Of a stretch of 28,856 nucleotides of DNA, positions 1 to 6,926 are shown in pieces. Source of the DNA: an uncultured Collinsella sp. (GTDB lineage Bacteria; Actinomycetota; Coriobacteriia; Coriobacteriales; Coriobacteriaceae); NCBI GenBank assembly GCA_958431945.1, contig CAUASQ010000005.1, positions 1-28,856 on the forward strand, read 5' to 3'. Position numbers and translations under genes: made by a program. Under the pieces are notes generated by a model. It made no database searches. It was not told where the DNA came from and saw nothing but the letters and a program-made list of their open reading frames with translations. Each line of letters begins with the position of its first letter. Position 1 is the first letter of the stretch.

Positions 1-120
1 CAATGGTATACGGGTGCATCATCGACGTCTTCAATACAGAAGATATCAGTGCGGATTGTTGTCGAGATAATCGATGAGTTTGTTGAGCGCTGCGCGCTCC
101 GCTGACTGTGTAAGCGACAT
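1..120 (-). pseudogene. Start of an unrecognised gene, apparently frameshifted
   Basis: On the minus strand an ATG at 120-118 is preceded by AAAGGA with a 7-8 nt spacer, a good ribosome binding site. It opens a frame of 24 codons (beginning MSLTQSAERAALNKL) that stops at TGA 48-46. The +1 frame then stays open to the window edge and reads TDIFCIEDVDDAPVYH, so the two pieces look like one protein split by a one-base change near position 48. The family is not recognisable from this short stretch. It could equally be a genuine 24-codon peptide. The gene would continue beyond position 1. Confidence 0.3.
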
Positions 121-255
121 GAGCATATCCTTTCACGTGTGCTTCGTGTGAGATAATACCCATATGTGGAATTAAATGCGTCTAAAGAATCCGTAATGTG
201 TCTATTCAACGAATCAATTTGATTTGGGGCGAAGTGTCATGCCCCGACACCTTCT
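121..255. other. AT-rich intergenic leader with a small hairpin
   Basis: This stretch is much more AT-rich than anything to its right and has no convincing gene. It would be the upstream region of the minus-strand gene starting at 120. A small inverted repeat, GTGTC (234-238) and GACAC (246-250), is present. An alternative pairing GGGGC/GCCCC overlaps it, so two folds compete. A TATTAT box lies on the minus strand near 150-160, but no good -35 partner is visible. Confidence 0.3.
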
Positions 256-299
256 AAGTTACGGTGAAATAGTGTCTAATATGCGCTTTTAGGCGCATA
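256..299 (+). repeat. Left half-copy of the 69-bp palindromic repeat
   Basis: The first 22 bases (256-277, beginning AAGTTACGGTGAAATAG) match positions 22906-22927 at 21 of 22 positions and in the same orientation. They are followed by a second similar segment ending in GCATAT, which forms its own 8-bp stem ATATGCGC/GCGCATAT (279-300). The right arm present in the other copy is missing. The similarity stops exactly where the IS3-type terminal sequence begins at about 300, so an IS insertion into this repeat copy is the simplest explanation. Confidence 0.6.
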
Positions 300-908
300 T
301 GGGGATGCGGACGATTTCTTGGACCGCGCCTAGGCGTATCCAAGCTTCCTGCGGTACTCCATTGGGCTCAGCCACTCGAGGGACTTCTTGATGCGCCCGT
401 CCCGATAGTACACGAGGTAGGCCTCGAGCCTCCCCATGAACTCCTCGGCCGTCACGCCCTCCCAGTCCCTGTAGCGGAAGAACTCGTTCTTGAGGCGCCC
501 GAAGAAGCCCTCGCAGGCCGAGTTGTCCGGGCTGCAGCCCTTCGCGGACATGCTCCTGACCAGGCCGTTCTCCTCGCAGATCCCGATCCACTCCGGCCAG
601 CGGTAGTGGCCTCCCCGGTCCGAGTGGATCGTCGTGCGCGCCCCCGCCGGCCTCGCCGCGCAGGCCTTGAGCAGGCTCGAGTTCGCGAGGCGCTTGTCGG
701 GGTGCAGCCCGATCGACCAGGCGACGGGCATCCCGTCGAAGCAGTCGATGACCGGGCTCAGGTAGACCTTCTCGCCGCCCGGGAGCCTGAACTCGGTGAT
801 GTCGGTGAGCCACAGCAGGTTGGGCTCGTCGGCGTGGAAATTCCTGTTTACGAGGTTCTCCGGCGCCTTGTAGACCTCGCCGGCGTAGGAGTTGTAGCCT
901 GAGGATCC
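300..908 (-). mobile_element. Truncated IS3-family insertion sequence (right end)
   Basis: The putative terminal inverted repeat starts at about 300 and reads TGGGGATGCGGACGATTTCT. The TG start and the TTCTTGGAC motif just inside are typical of IS3-family ends. The transposase reading frame ends 30 bp inside this end, as usual for the family. The left half of the element is gone: homology to transposase stops at about 900-908, just before the ABC transporter gene at 926. No second terminal repeat or target duplication can be seen. Confidence 0.65.
330..908 (-). pseudogene. IS3-family transposase OrfB, C-terminal fragment
   Basis: The frame translates as the C-terminal ~190 residues of an OrfB integrase-type transposase. 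Visible motifs are WLTDITEF (first catalytic Asp), HSDRGGHY (second Asp) and the region SPDNSACEGFFGRLKNEFF (catalytic Glu), then the usual YYRDGRIKKSLEWLSP ending. Upstream of GYNSYAGEVYKAPENL, family similarity stops and an in-frame TAA lies at 911-909. The N-terminal DNA-binding part and OrfA are therefore missing. It has no proper start and is not expected to be active, although the catalytic triad is intact. Confidence 0.8.
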
Positions 909-925
909 TTAAAAGAAAGCCCAGT

Positions 926-2242
926 TTATCCTTTCCACCCCAATTGGGAATCCTCCGATGCGCCTTCGCACGCTCGCATGACCTCGATACCGTGCGAGCG
1001 TGCGAACTCGACGAGCTCTGCGTTGCGGGCGTTTATGGTGCCGAAGGCGGCGGGACACACGATAAGGCGCGCGCAGTGGACGAGGAGCTCTTTGGCGCGG
1101 GCTATGGTTTTATCCCCGATCGGCTCGAAGGCGCGCTCGGCCACGCATTCCGCCGCCAGGTCGCGCGCGAGCTCGCAGTCGATGTCCCCTTCGTGCAGAA
1201 CGCCCGCGTAGAACGCCTTGCCCTGCCGGATGAGCTGGCGAAACACAGCCGACCCCGTACCTGCGCCGGCGATGACGAACGTGTGCGCATCGCCGTGCGG
1301 GCGTCCAATTTCCACGCTGCCGAAGCGCTCGTTGAAGGTGCCATGTTGAAGGCCGTAGAGCTCGCCAATCGTCTCGCGCGTGAATATGTCCTCGGGTGCG
1401 CCGGCGCGGAAGACCCGGCCGTCCTTCACGCAAATCACCTTGTCGGCGCTTTTCTGCGCGAGCTCGAGTTCGTGGATGGACATGATGACAGCCACATTCC
1501 GCGATTTCGCAAGGTGGCGAAGTATTCGCAGCAGGTCGATCTGGTAGCGGATATCGAGATATGACGTGGGCTCGTCGAGCACGAGCACACGCGGATCCTG
1601 CGCGATGGCGCGTGCGAGCATGACGCGCTGGCGTTGCCCGTCGCTTATCTGCATAAAGTCGCGCTCGGCGAGCTCTTCCACATGTGCGGTTTTCATGGCC
1701 TCGTCGACCCGACTATGGTCGTCGGGCGAGAGTGTGCCCATTCGCCCGGTGTAGGGGTGCCTTCCCGCCTCTACGACATCGCGGCAGGTGAGGAGCTCGG
1801 TCCGGGGGCGATCTGTTAGCATAACGGCAAGGTTCCTTGCAAACTCCGCCGTCTTCCATCGGGAAATCTCCCGCCCGTCGAGATCGACCGCGCCGGCAAG
1901 CGGTGCCAGATGGCGTGTGATGGTTTTCAAGATGGTCGACTTGCCCGAGCCGTTCGGCCCGATGAGCGCCACGACGTCGCCCGCGCGAACCTCCAGATCG
2001 ACGCCTTCGACTACGACCTTCTTGTCGTAGCCCGCCGACAGGTCGCTTATGTGGAAAAGCGGCGCTCCGTCAGCCTGCGTTTCGACCGTAGTTTCGAGGT
2101 TCGGCTCCGCTCGGAGGAGGCGTTCCGCGCGCAGTTCCGCACGAGCCGAAAGTGCCTTCTGGCGCTTTCGTGCGAGCTCAGGACTGTCTAAGCATGGAAT
2201 GTCCCCTCCGAGCGTTTTGGGCCGCGGCACGAATTCCCCCAT
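926..2242 (-). CDS. ABC transporter ATP-binding protein, corrinoid/heme/iron type, with C-terminal extension
   Basis: This 438-residue protein should power the permease encoded just upstream. It has Walker A GPNGSGKS (95-102), a signature ISDGQRQR (199-206, variant of LSGGQ), Walker B VLVLDEP (219-225) and H-loop His257. The FecE/BtuD family is usually about 250-280 residues. Here there is a ~60-residue charged N-terminal lead and a ~140-residue C-terminal domain (about 300-438, containing FVIAGAGTGSAVFRQL and LHEGDIDCELARDLAAE) that looks Rossmann-like. The ATG follows the permease stop with no gap (TAG then ATG), so translation is coupled. It is the last gene of the riboswitch-led unit, and its 3' end lies 18 bp from the truncated IS3. 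The substrate is inferred from context: cobalamin, heme, cobalt or an iron complex. Confidence 0.85.
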   Translation of the reverse strand: MGEFVPRPKTLGGDIPCLDSPELARKRQKALSARAELRAERLLRAEPNLETTVETQADGAPLFHISDLSAGYDKKVVVEGVDLEVRAGDVVALIGPNGSGKSTILKTITRHLAPLAGAVDLDGREISRWKTAEFARNLAVMLTDRPRTELLTCRDVVEAGRHPYTGRMGTLSPDDHSRVDEAMKTAHVEELAERDFMQISDGQRQRVMLARAIAQDPRVLVLDEPTSYLDIRYQIDLLRILRHLAKSRNVAVIMSIHELELAQKSADKVICVKDGRVFRAGAPEDIFTRETIGELYGLQHGTFNERFGSVEIGRPHGDAHTFVIAGAGTGSAVFRQLIRQGKAFYAGVLHEGDIDCELARDLAAECVAERAFEPIGDKTIARAKELLVHCARLIVCPAAFGTINARNAELVEFARSHGIEVMRACEGASEDSQLGWKG

Positions 2243-3283
2243 CTACCTCACCCGCTTCTTCAACATGAGCGCGATAACCACCGGCGCGCCGAAGATGGCG
2301 GTGACGGCGCTGATGGAAAGCTCGACGGGAGAGAACAGCGTGCGCGCGATCAAATCGCAGCCCGCGCAGAAGATGGCGCCTCCCAAGAAGCACGCGGGAA
2401 TCACACGGATGGGCTTCGACGACTTTAGCGCCGACTTCACGAGATGCGGAACCGCGATGCCTACGAACGACACCGGACCAGCGAACGCGGTCACGCAGGC
2501 GGAGAGCATGCTCGCTAGAAGGACGAGCACCACGCGGAAGCGTTCGATGTTCACGCCGACGCTTTTCGCGTAGGCTTCTCCCAGCTGGAAGGCGGAAAGG
2601 GGCTTCGATATCGCGAATACGCATGCGCTCACGGTGACCACCACGACCGCGATGACCGCGACGTCGTCCCAGCTCGAACCCGAGAAGCTACCCAAAGACC
2701 AGTTGTGCAGGTTCACGATGGACTGGTCGTCGGCGAAGGCGATGAGGAAGTTCGTCGCCGCCGAGCAGATGTATCCCACCATGACGCCCGCCACGATGAG
2801 CATGGCCATGGAACTTATGCGCCGTGCGATGAGGAGCACGAAGCCGATGGTGATAAGCGAGCCCAGAAACGCTGCGGCCACCATGGCCGGCGAGGACATG
2901 GCCTGGTTCGCGCCTAGAAGTACGATCATCGTAAGCGCGACGACGAACTTTGCGCCCGAGGAGACGCCCAAGATGAACGGGTCGGCGATGGGGTTGTTGA
3001 AAAACGTCTGCAGCAGGAACCCGGAAAGCGAAAGTGCCCCGCCGAGAAGCACGGCTGAAAGCACGCGCGGCAGGCGAATCTCCCAGATGACCTGGCTTTC
3101 CATGGAATTGGCCGCGCCGCCCGAAAGGATGCCGGGGATGTGATCTGCGGGCACGAGCACGCTCCCGATGCACAGGTTGGCCCCGACGAGCACGATGAGG
3201 GCAACAGCGAGCAGCGCCGTCACGACGCGACACCGCGCGGCGCGCCCCGATTCGTCGTATGCCATGGAAAGCCGGCTTCTCAT
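2243..3283 (-). CDS. FecCD/BtuC-family ABC transporter permease
   Basis: This is a 346-residue, very hydrophobic protein, the normal length for the FecCD/BtuC family, which forms a homodimer of 10-helix subunits. Family landmarks are IRLPRVLSAVLLGGALSLSG (about 68-87), NPIADPFILGVSSGAKF, AFAGPVSFVGIAVPHLVKS and the C-terminal GAPVVIALMLKKR. It should form the membrane channel with the ATPase next to it and receive substrate from the upstream binding lipoprotein. The ATG at 3283 lies 4 nt after the preceding stop and has no clear Shine-Dalgarno. An internal ATG at 3265 (MAYDESG) is an alternative. The substrate cannot be read from sequence, but B12 control of the operon favours a corrinoid or a precursor. 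Confidence 0.88.
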   Translation of the reverse strand: MRSRLSMAYDESGRAARCRVVTALLAVALIVLVGANLCIGSVLVPADHIPGILSGGAANSMESQVIWEIRLPRVLSAVLLGGALSLSGFLLQTFFNNPIADPFILGVSSGAKFVVALTMIVLLGANQAMSSPAMVAAAFLGSLITIGFVLLIARRISSMAMLIVAGVMVGYICSAATNFLIAFADDQSIVNLHNWSLGSFSGSSWDDVAVIAVVVVTVSACVFAISKPLSAFQLGEAYAKSVGVNIERFRVVLVLLASMLSACVTAFAGPVSFVGIAVPHLVKSALKSSKPIRVIPACFLGGAIFCAGCDLIARTLFSPVELSISAVTAIFGAPVVIALMLKKRVR

Positions 3284-3287
3284 GGCG

Positions 3288-4859
3288 CTAACCGAGCTTC
3301 CTCAGATAATGGAAGTCGCTCGCGTCATCGCCGGTGAACGCCCCGTGCAGCTCGTCGATAATGTCGGCTGTAGAAGTCATCTGCTGGTACATGTCGGCGC
3401 TTGTGACCCAGACGTTGCCGTTCTTCACGGCTTTGAACTGCGACAATAGCGCGTTTTTGCCTACGAAGTCGTTCAAGGTGGCAACCGATTCGTCGATGGT
3501 GCCGTTGTAGACGATGATGTCGGCATCCTTCGCCGTCGCGTAGAAGCGCTCCATTTCGAGCGTTACTGACGAACCTGACGTCGACGCCGTCTGCGCGTCA
3601 TCGAGCGCATAGCTGCCGCCTGCAAGCTCGATCATCTGCGCCACGTAGTCGCCCGCCCGCCGCGTGACGGCGGCCCCGTTCGAGTTAATGTAGAAATACG
3701 CCACGGTTTTACCTGACGACGCGAGCCCCGACGTTTGCTCGACGCGGGCCTTCTGCTCGTTGAACAGGTGCGCGGCCTCGTCTTCCTTGTCGAATAGGAC
3801 GCCGAAAAGCTTAATCCACTCAACGCGCCCGAGTGCTTCGGGCTCGCTCGACGACTGTTCGGTGAGCACGACGAGCCCGAGCTTCTGCAGCTTTTCCTTC
3901 ACATCGGGCGTGTGGTTGATCATGGTGTTCTCGATGGCGAGCGTGCAGCCCGAGGCCGATATTCGCTCGTAGTCGGGCGCGCTGTACTTGCCGCCGTAGG
4001 CGATCGCCCCACTTTCGAGTGCGCTTTTGAAGCCCACGACCGAGCAGTCGTCGGCCTTCGTGCCCGACATGATGATATTGTCGTTCGCATCGAGCGCGTC
4101 GACTAGGCACATCGTCGCCGACGACACGAGGTACACCTTGTCGGCGGGGCGCCTTATGACCGCGATGTCGGAGCTCAACCCATCAGGTACCTTCGCATCT
4201 TGCGGCACCACGAGGAAGCGCTCCCCGTTCGAAATGCAGATAAGCCGCAGGCCGCCTTCGAACTCGTCGACAGTGAAGTGCTTGGCGTATTCAAGCTGAA
4301 GCGCCCCCGTCGGCTCCCAGCCGCAGCCCAAATCGGCGTTGTGGAAGTCAGCCGCGGCGCTTGAAGCCGTTCCCGCAGGGGAACCGCCGCTTGCGTCGTC
4401 GCCCGTTTTCTCCTTCATGGTGGATGAGTCGAAGTGGAGCGTGTAGTCGATGGTGTGCGGCGTCGACATGGCGACGGTCTCGGCCGACACGGCGATGTCC
4501 TCGTCGAGCGTGACGGGTATCTCGAACGTGGAGTTGCCGCCGTCGTTTACGGGCGCGTAGTCCACGCCGTTGACGGTCATCTTGTCGTAGTTCGAACTCG
4601 ACCAGGTGATGGTCGCGGTGTAGGTGTCGCCATCCTTCACAATTGTGGTGGGTGAGGCGATACTTGCGCGCCCTGACCCGCCGGAAAGCGAGACACTCAC
4701 AGTGTATTCCTGAGAGCCTGCCGTGCCACCGGTCGCGTTCGGGCTCGCACTGCACCCCGCGAAGGGAAGCGCGAGCAGGGCGACGAGAACGCAGGCGATC
4801 GCGCGCGCCGCGATGCTGCGGCGCTTCCTGCTTTCCCCCTTGGGAAGAATCGACCGCAT
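3288..4859 (-). CDS. ABC transporter substrate-binding lipoprotein with an N-terminal beta-sandwich domain
   Basis: This is a 523-residue exported lipoprotein. A basic N-terminus and hydrophobic stretch lead to the lipobox LPFAGC, with Cys36 as the lipidation site. Residues ~49-155 form a beta-rich domain (YTVSVSLSGGSGRASI, then TFEIPVTLDED) resembling the small lipoprotein encoded next door. This is possibly a NEAT-like or other tetrapyrrole-binding sandwich. Residues ~175-523 are a class III (FecB/BtuF-like) periplasmic-binding fold, with segments such as DIAVIRRPADKVYLVSSATM and GRVEWIKLFGVLFDKEDEA. BtuF alone is about 250 residues, so the double architecture is unusual for a B12-binding protein. 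It lies between the small lipoprotein gene (4-nt gap) and the permease gene (4-nt gap). Confidence 0.82.
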   Translation of the reverse strand: MRSILPKGESRKRRSIAARAIACVLVALLALPFAGCSASPNATGGTAGSQEYTVSVSLSGGSGRASIASPTTIVKDGDTYTATITWSSSNYDKMTVNGVDYAPVNDGGNSTFEIPVTLDEDIAVSAETVAMSTPHTIDYTLHFDSSTMKEKTGDDASGGSPAGTASSAAADFHNADLGCGWEPTGALQLEYAKHFTVDEFEGGLRLICISNGERFLVVPQDAKVPDGLSSDIAVIRRPADKVYLVSSATMCLVDALDANDNIIMSGTKADDCSVVGFKSALESGAIAYGGKYSAPDYERISASGCTLAIENTMINHTPDVKEKLQKLGLVVLTEQSSSEPEALGRVEWIKLFGVLFDKEDEAAHLFNEQKARVEQTSGLASSGKTVAYFYINSNGAAVTRRAGDYVAQMIELAGGSYALDDAQTASTSGSSVTLEMERFYATAKDADIIVYNGTIDESVATLNDFVGKNALLSQFKAVKNGNVWVTSADMYQQMTSTADIIDELHGAFTGDDASDFHYLRKLG

Positions 4860-4863
4860 GGCG

Positions 4864-5397
4864 TTACTTCAGTGCTTCGGCGCGCAGATCGACGCCGGCG
4901 GATTCGAACACGAGCGTGCGGTCGTACCACCGCTCCCTTTTAATGCTCCACGCGGCGCAGTCGGTGTCCTCGTCGAGTGCTTCAACGGGCACGTCGTAGG
5001 TGTACTTGCCTTCCGCGTTTTCCACATAGGGGATGAAGTCGGCCTCGCTCGCGGCGGCAGCCTCGTCGCCCGTGCCCATGAAGAGCTTGCCGTAGCCCGT
5101 GCCGGAAAGCGTCATCACGCAGTGCATGGAGCCGTTTTCCACGATGAGCTGGGCGTCCACAATCCTGAACATGTTCGAGCTGGAATCTACGGTGATCGGA
5201 TAGGTGCCGTCGGCCACCTCGTCGGCGGTGATGGGGGCAGCGCTTGCGCCCTCGGGCGCATCGGCCGCCTGTTCGGTCTTTTCCTGGGAATCGGCATCGC
5301 TTGCCTTTGCGCTGTCGCTTGAATTTCCGGCGCAGCCGGCGAGCGAGAACGTGAGAAGCGCCGCCGACAGGGCGAAGGCGAGGGTTTTCTTCAACAA
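4864..5397 (-). CDS. Small lipoprotein of unknown function, B12-regulated unit
   Basis: The likely start is TTG at 5397, because AAAGGA (5411-5406) lies 8 nt upstream; a longer frame upstream has no comparable site. The 177-residue product begins LLKKTLAFALSAALLTFSLA, a signal sequence ending in lipobox Cys22. An acidic, Ser/Ala-rich linker (~23-57) follows, then one beta-rich domain of ~110 residues (motifs YPITVDSSSNMFRIVDA, MTLSGTGYGKL and YDVPVEALDED). The same pattern of blocks recurs in the N-terminal domain of the neighbouring binding protein, suggesting shared ancestry. It probably sits on the outer face of the membrane and handles the transporter's substrate. I do not recognise an established family name. 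Confidence 0.75.
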   Translation of the reverse strand: MLKKTLAFALSAALLTFSLAGCAGNSSDSAKASDADSQEKTEQAADAPEGASAAPITADEVADGTYPITVDSSSNMFRIVDAQLIVENGSMHCVMTLSGTGYGKLFMGTGDEAAAASEADFIPYVENAEGKYTYDVPVEALDEDTDCAAWSIKRERWYDRTLVFESAGVDLRAEALK

Positions 5398-5459
5398 GGA
5401 GGGGTTCCTTTCAATCGGTTCGACCTCCCGCGCCGTGCGGTGGGCGGGCGGGACGCGAA

Positions 5460-5506
5460 TGCAACGGGCATGCGCCGTCAGTCGGGGAAGGCGCATGCCC
5501 GTTGCA
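5460..5506 (-). other. 17-bp perfect inverted repeat between chelatase and lipoprotein genes
   Basis: Positions 5460-5476 (TGCAACGGGCATGCGCC) and 5490-5506 are exact reverse complements around a 13-nt loop. The RNA would fold into a very stable hairpin in the 144-nt gap between two co-directional genes. No run of T follows it on the minus strand, so it is not a classic intrinsic terminator. It may be a processing or stability element that sets different expression of the chelatase and the downstream transporter, or a weak terminator. Confidence 0.6.
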
Positions 5507-5541
5507 CGGGGACACGACCGGCGCCCCCGTGCGCGGCGAGT

Positions 5542-6468
5542 TTACAGCTTGGCGATGGCGTCGTCCACGTGCGAGACGTAGATGTCGTCGACCGCGACGT
5601 TCTGTCCCAGACCCTGGAGCAGGCACGTCACTTCGAAGCCGGCGGCCACGAACTTCGCAGCCCAGCTGTCGGGGTCGGTCTCGTCTGCCATGTCGTTGTT
5701 CGCGTGGTCGCCCGCGACCACCATGAACGGCGCGAGCACGGCCTTCTTGTAGCCTGCGGCGCTCGCGGCGGCGATAACATCCTCGCAGGTCGGTTCAGCC
5801 TCGACGGTGCCGACGAAGAACTGCGTCAAGCCCTCGTTCTTAAACACTTCCTGCATCTTGGCATAGTCGGCGTTGGAATCGGCTTCGGTGCCGTGGCCCA
5901 TGAGGCACATCGCCGTCTTGCCGTCGTCGAAGGACGCCATGTTCTCCTTAATGGCTGCGGCCACCTTCTTGTAGTCGTCGTCGGAGGTGAGCAGCGGGTC
6001 GCCGAGCGAGATCTTGTCGAACTTGTCGGCGTACTTGTCGAGCTCGTCTTTCACGTCGGTGTATTCCAGGCCACCCATGAGATGCGTCGGCTGCACGACG
6101 ATTTCCTTCACGCCGTCTTCCACGCAGCGGTCGAGCGCCTCGGTCATGTTGTCGATCGTGATGCCGTCGCGCTTCTTCAGCTTGTCGATGATGATCTGCG
6201 CGGTGAAGGCGCGGCGGATGTCGTAGTCCTGCCAGTACTTCTCGCGGATAGCGTCTTCGATGGCGCCGATGGTGATGTGGCGCGAGTCGTTGTAGCTCGT
6301 GCCGAAGCTCGTGACGAGGATGACCGGCTTCACGGCCTTCTCCTTTTCACTCGATTTCTCGGAACTCGCGGAGGTGCTGGAGCAGCCCGCGAGCGCGACT
6401 CCGGCGAGCGCGAAGGCTCCGGTTGCTGCGGCGCCCATGAAGCCGCGGCGTGACATCTGGTCGGACAT
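5542..6468 (-). CDS. cbiK: Exported sirohydrochlorin cobaltochelatase (CbiK-type, Tat lipoprotein)
   Basis: The core (about residues 48-308) is a class II tetrapyrrole chelatase of the CbiK family, which inserts Co2+ into sirohydrochlorin. Visible landmarks are SFGTSYNDSR near the start, His129 in PTHLMGGLEY and His255 in VAGDHANNDMA, corresponding to the two metal-site histidines of CbiK. Unlike ordinary CbiK, it begins MSDQMSRRGFMGAAATG, a twin-arginine signal, followed by a hydrophobic stretch and lipobox Cys29. The enzyme should therefore be lipid-anchored outside the membrane. Exported CbiK is known in Desulfovibrio (periplasmic CbiKP). The start at ATG 6468 is fixed by AGGAAA just upstream. 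It is the first gene after the cobalamin riboswitch and precedes an ABC importer. It may scavenge or metalate tetrapyrrole outside the cell. Confidence 0.88.
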   Translation of the reverse strand: MSDQMSRRGFMGAAATGAFALAGVALAGCSSTSASSEKSSEKEKAVKPVILVTSFGTSYNDSRHITIGAIEDAIREKYWQDYDIRRAFTAQIIIDKLKKRDGITIDNMTEALDRCVEDGVKEIVVQPTHLMGGLEYTDVKDELDKYADKFDKISLGDPLLTSDDDYKKVAAAIKENMASFDDGKTAMCLMGHGTEADSNADYAKMQEVFKNEGLTQFFVGTVEAEPTCEDVIAAASAAGYKKAVLAPFMVVAGDHANNDMADETDPDSWAAKFVAAGFEVTCLLQGLGQNVAVDDIYVSHVDDAIAKL

Positions 6469-6568
6469 GGTTTTTCCTTTCCTCGGTTTGCCGGTCCCCC
6501 GGCGACAGTTGCTTGTCGGCACAAGCGAAAGAAAAGCGCACCCTTCGGGGTTCACAAGGAGCTAACGC

Positions 6569-6583
6569 CACGGCGATGCCGTG
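6569..6583 (-). promoter_or_regulatory. Short hairpin in the riboswitch expression platform
   Basis: CACGGC and GCCGTG pair around a 3-nt loop immediately downstream of the cobalamin aptamer on the minus strand. About 100 nt separate it from the cbiK start. It is a candidate part of the switch's output structure (anti-terminator or terminator stem), but no clear T-run follows, so its role is uncertain. Confidence 0.35.
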
Positions 6584-6590
6584 AGGAAAA

Positions 6591-6715
6591 GGCGAAGCAG
6601 TCTGGCTTGGGGCGCGAGGAGGTTCGCCCGCGCGTCCTATACAGTAATGTCCCTTGCCCAGGATTCCCACCTGGTTCCCTCCGCAAGCCAGCGCGGGCTG
6701 TGCAGGCGCCGCGCC
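6591..6715 (-). ncRNA. Cobalamin riboswitch
   Basis: Read on the minus strand, the segment has the conserved order of a B12 aptamer. CTGGCTTG (6691-6684) pairs with CAAGCCAG (6609-6602). Inside it GGAGGGAACC leads to CCAGGTGGGAATCCTGG, a stem with the characteristic GGTG..AATCC core, then GGGACATTACTGTATAGG. After the closing strand comes the B12-box-like AAGCCAGACTGC. It lies about 125-245 nt upstream of the exported chelatase start and in the same orientation. Adenosylcobalamin or another cobalamin should repress the downstream chelatase-transporter unit. The exact ends are approximate. Confidence 0.87.
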
Positions 6716-6926
6716 GGTCATTTCCTTTTATCCGATTGTCATATGCTCGTTGCCGAATCTTTTACTATGATAGTGGGCACTTGTGAACGTGTCAAAGCCA
6801 AGGCGGGCGGCATTGCGCCTCCTGCCTGCGTATTTGCGCCGATTGCCGCCGCAGGCGCCGTGTTTTGCCCGCTGCGCGAATGGCGGCGTAAACGGTTGCG
6901 ATGAGAAACGGGAAGGGAAGGCTCGG
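6716..6926. other. Divergent promoter region between uptake and biosynthesis operons
   Basis: Promoters for both the minus-strand riboswitch RNA and the plus-strand cbi operon must lie here. The AT-richer patch 6721-6772 is the best place. On the plus strand TACTAT/TATGAT (6763-6771) is a plausible -10, with TTGTCA at 6736-6741 as a poorly spaced -35. The plus-strand leader (6772-6926) has GC-rich dyads but lacks the conserved GGTG..AATCC core and the B12 box, so I see no second cobalamin riboswitch for the biosynthetic operon. Confidence 0.35.

Noticed and set aside
5398..5496. Longer N-terminus for the small lipoprotein
   Set aside because: The 33 extra residues are basic and lack similarity, run through the 17-bp hairpin, and would bury the signal peptide; TTG 5397 has the proper ribosome binding site.
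5440..6453. A 337-codon plus-strand open frame opposite the chelatase gene
   Set aside because: It mirrors cbiK codons in high-GC DNA and resembles no family; the minus-strand frame has the chelatase motifs and a good ribosome binding site.
6772..6926. Possible second cobalamin riboswitch on the plus strand before cbiF
   Set aside because: GC-rich dyads are present but I could not find the conserved aptamer core or the B12 box in the right order.
6783..6926. Upstream extension of cbiF to an earlier start
   Set aside because: The extra 48 codons have no family similarity, and the ATG at 6927 directly begins the conserved methylase motif with a good ribosome binding site.
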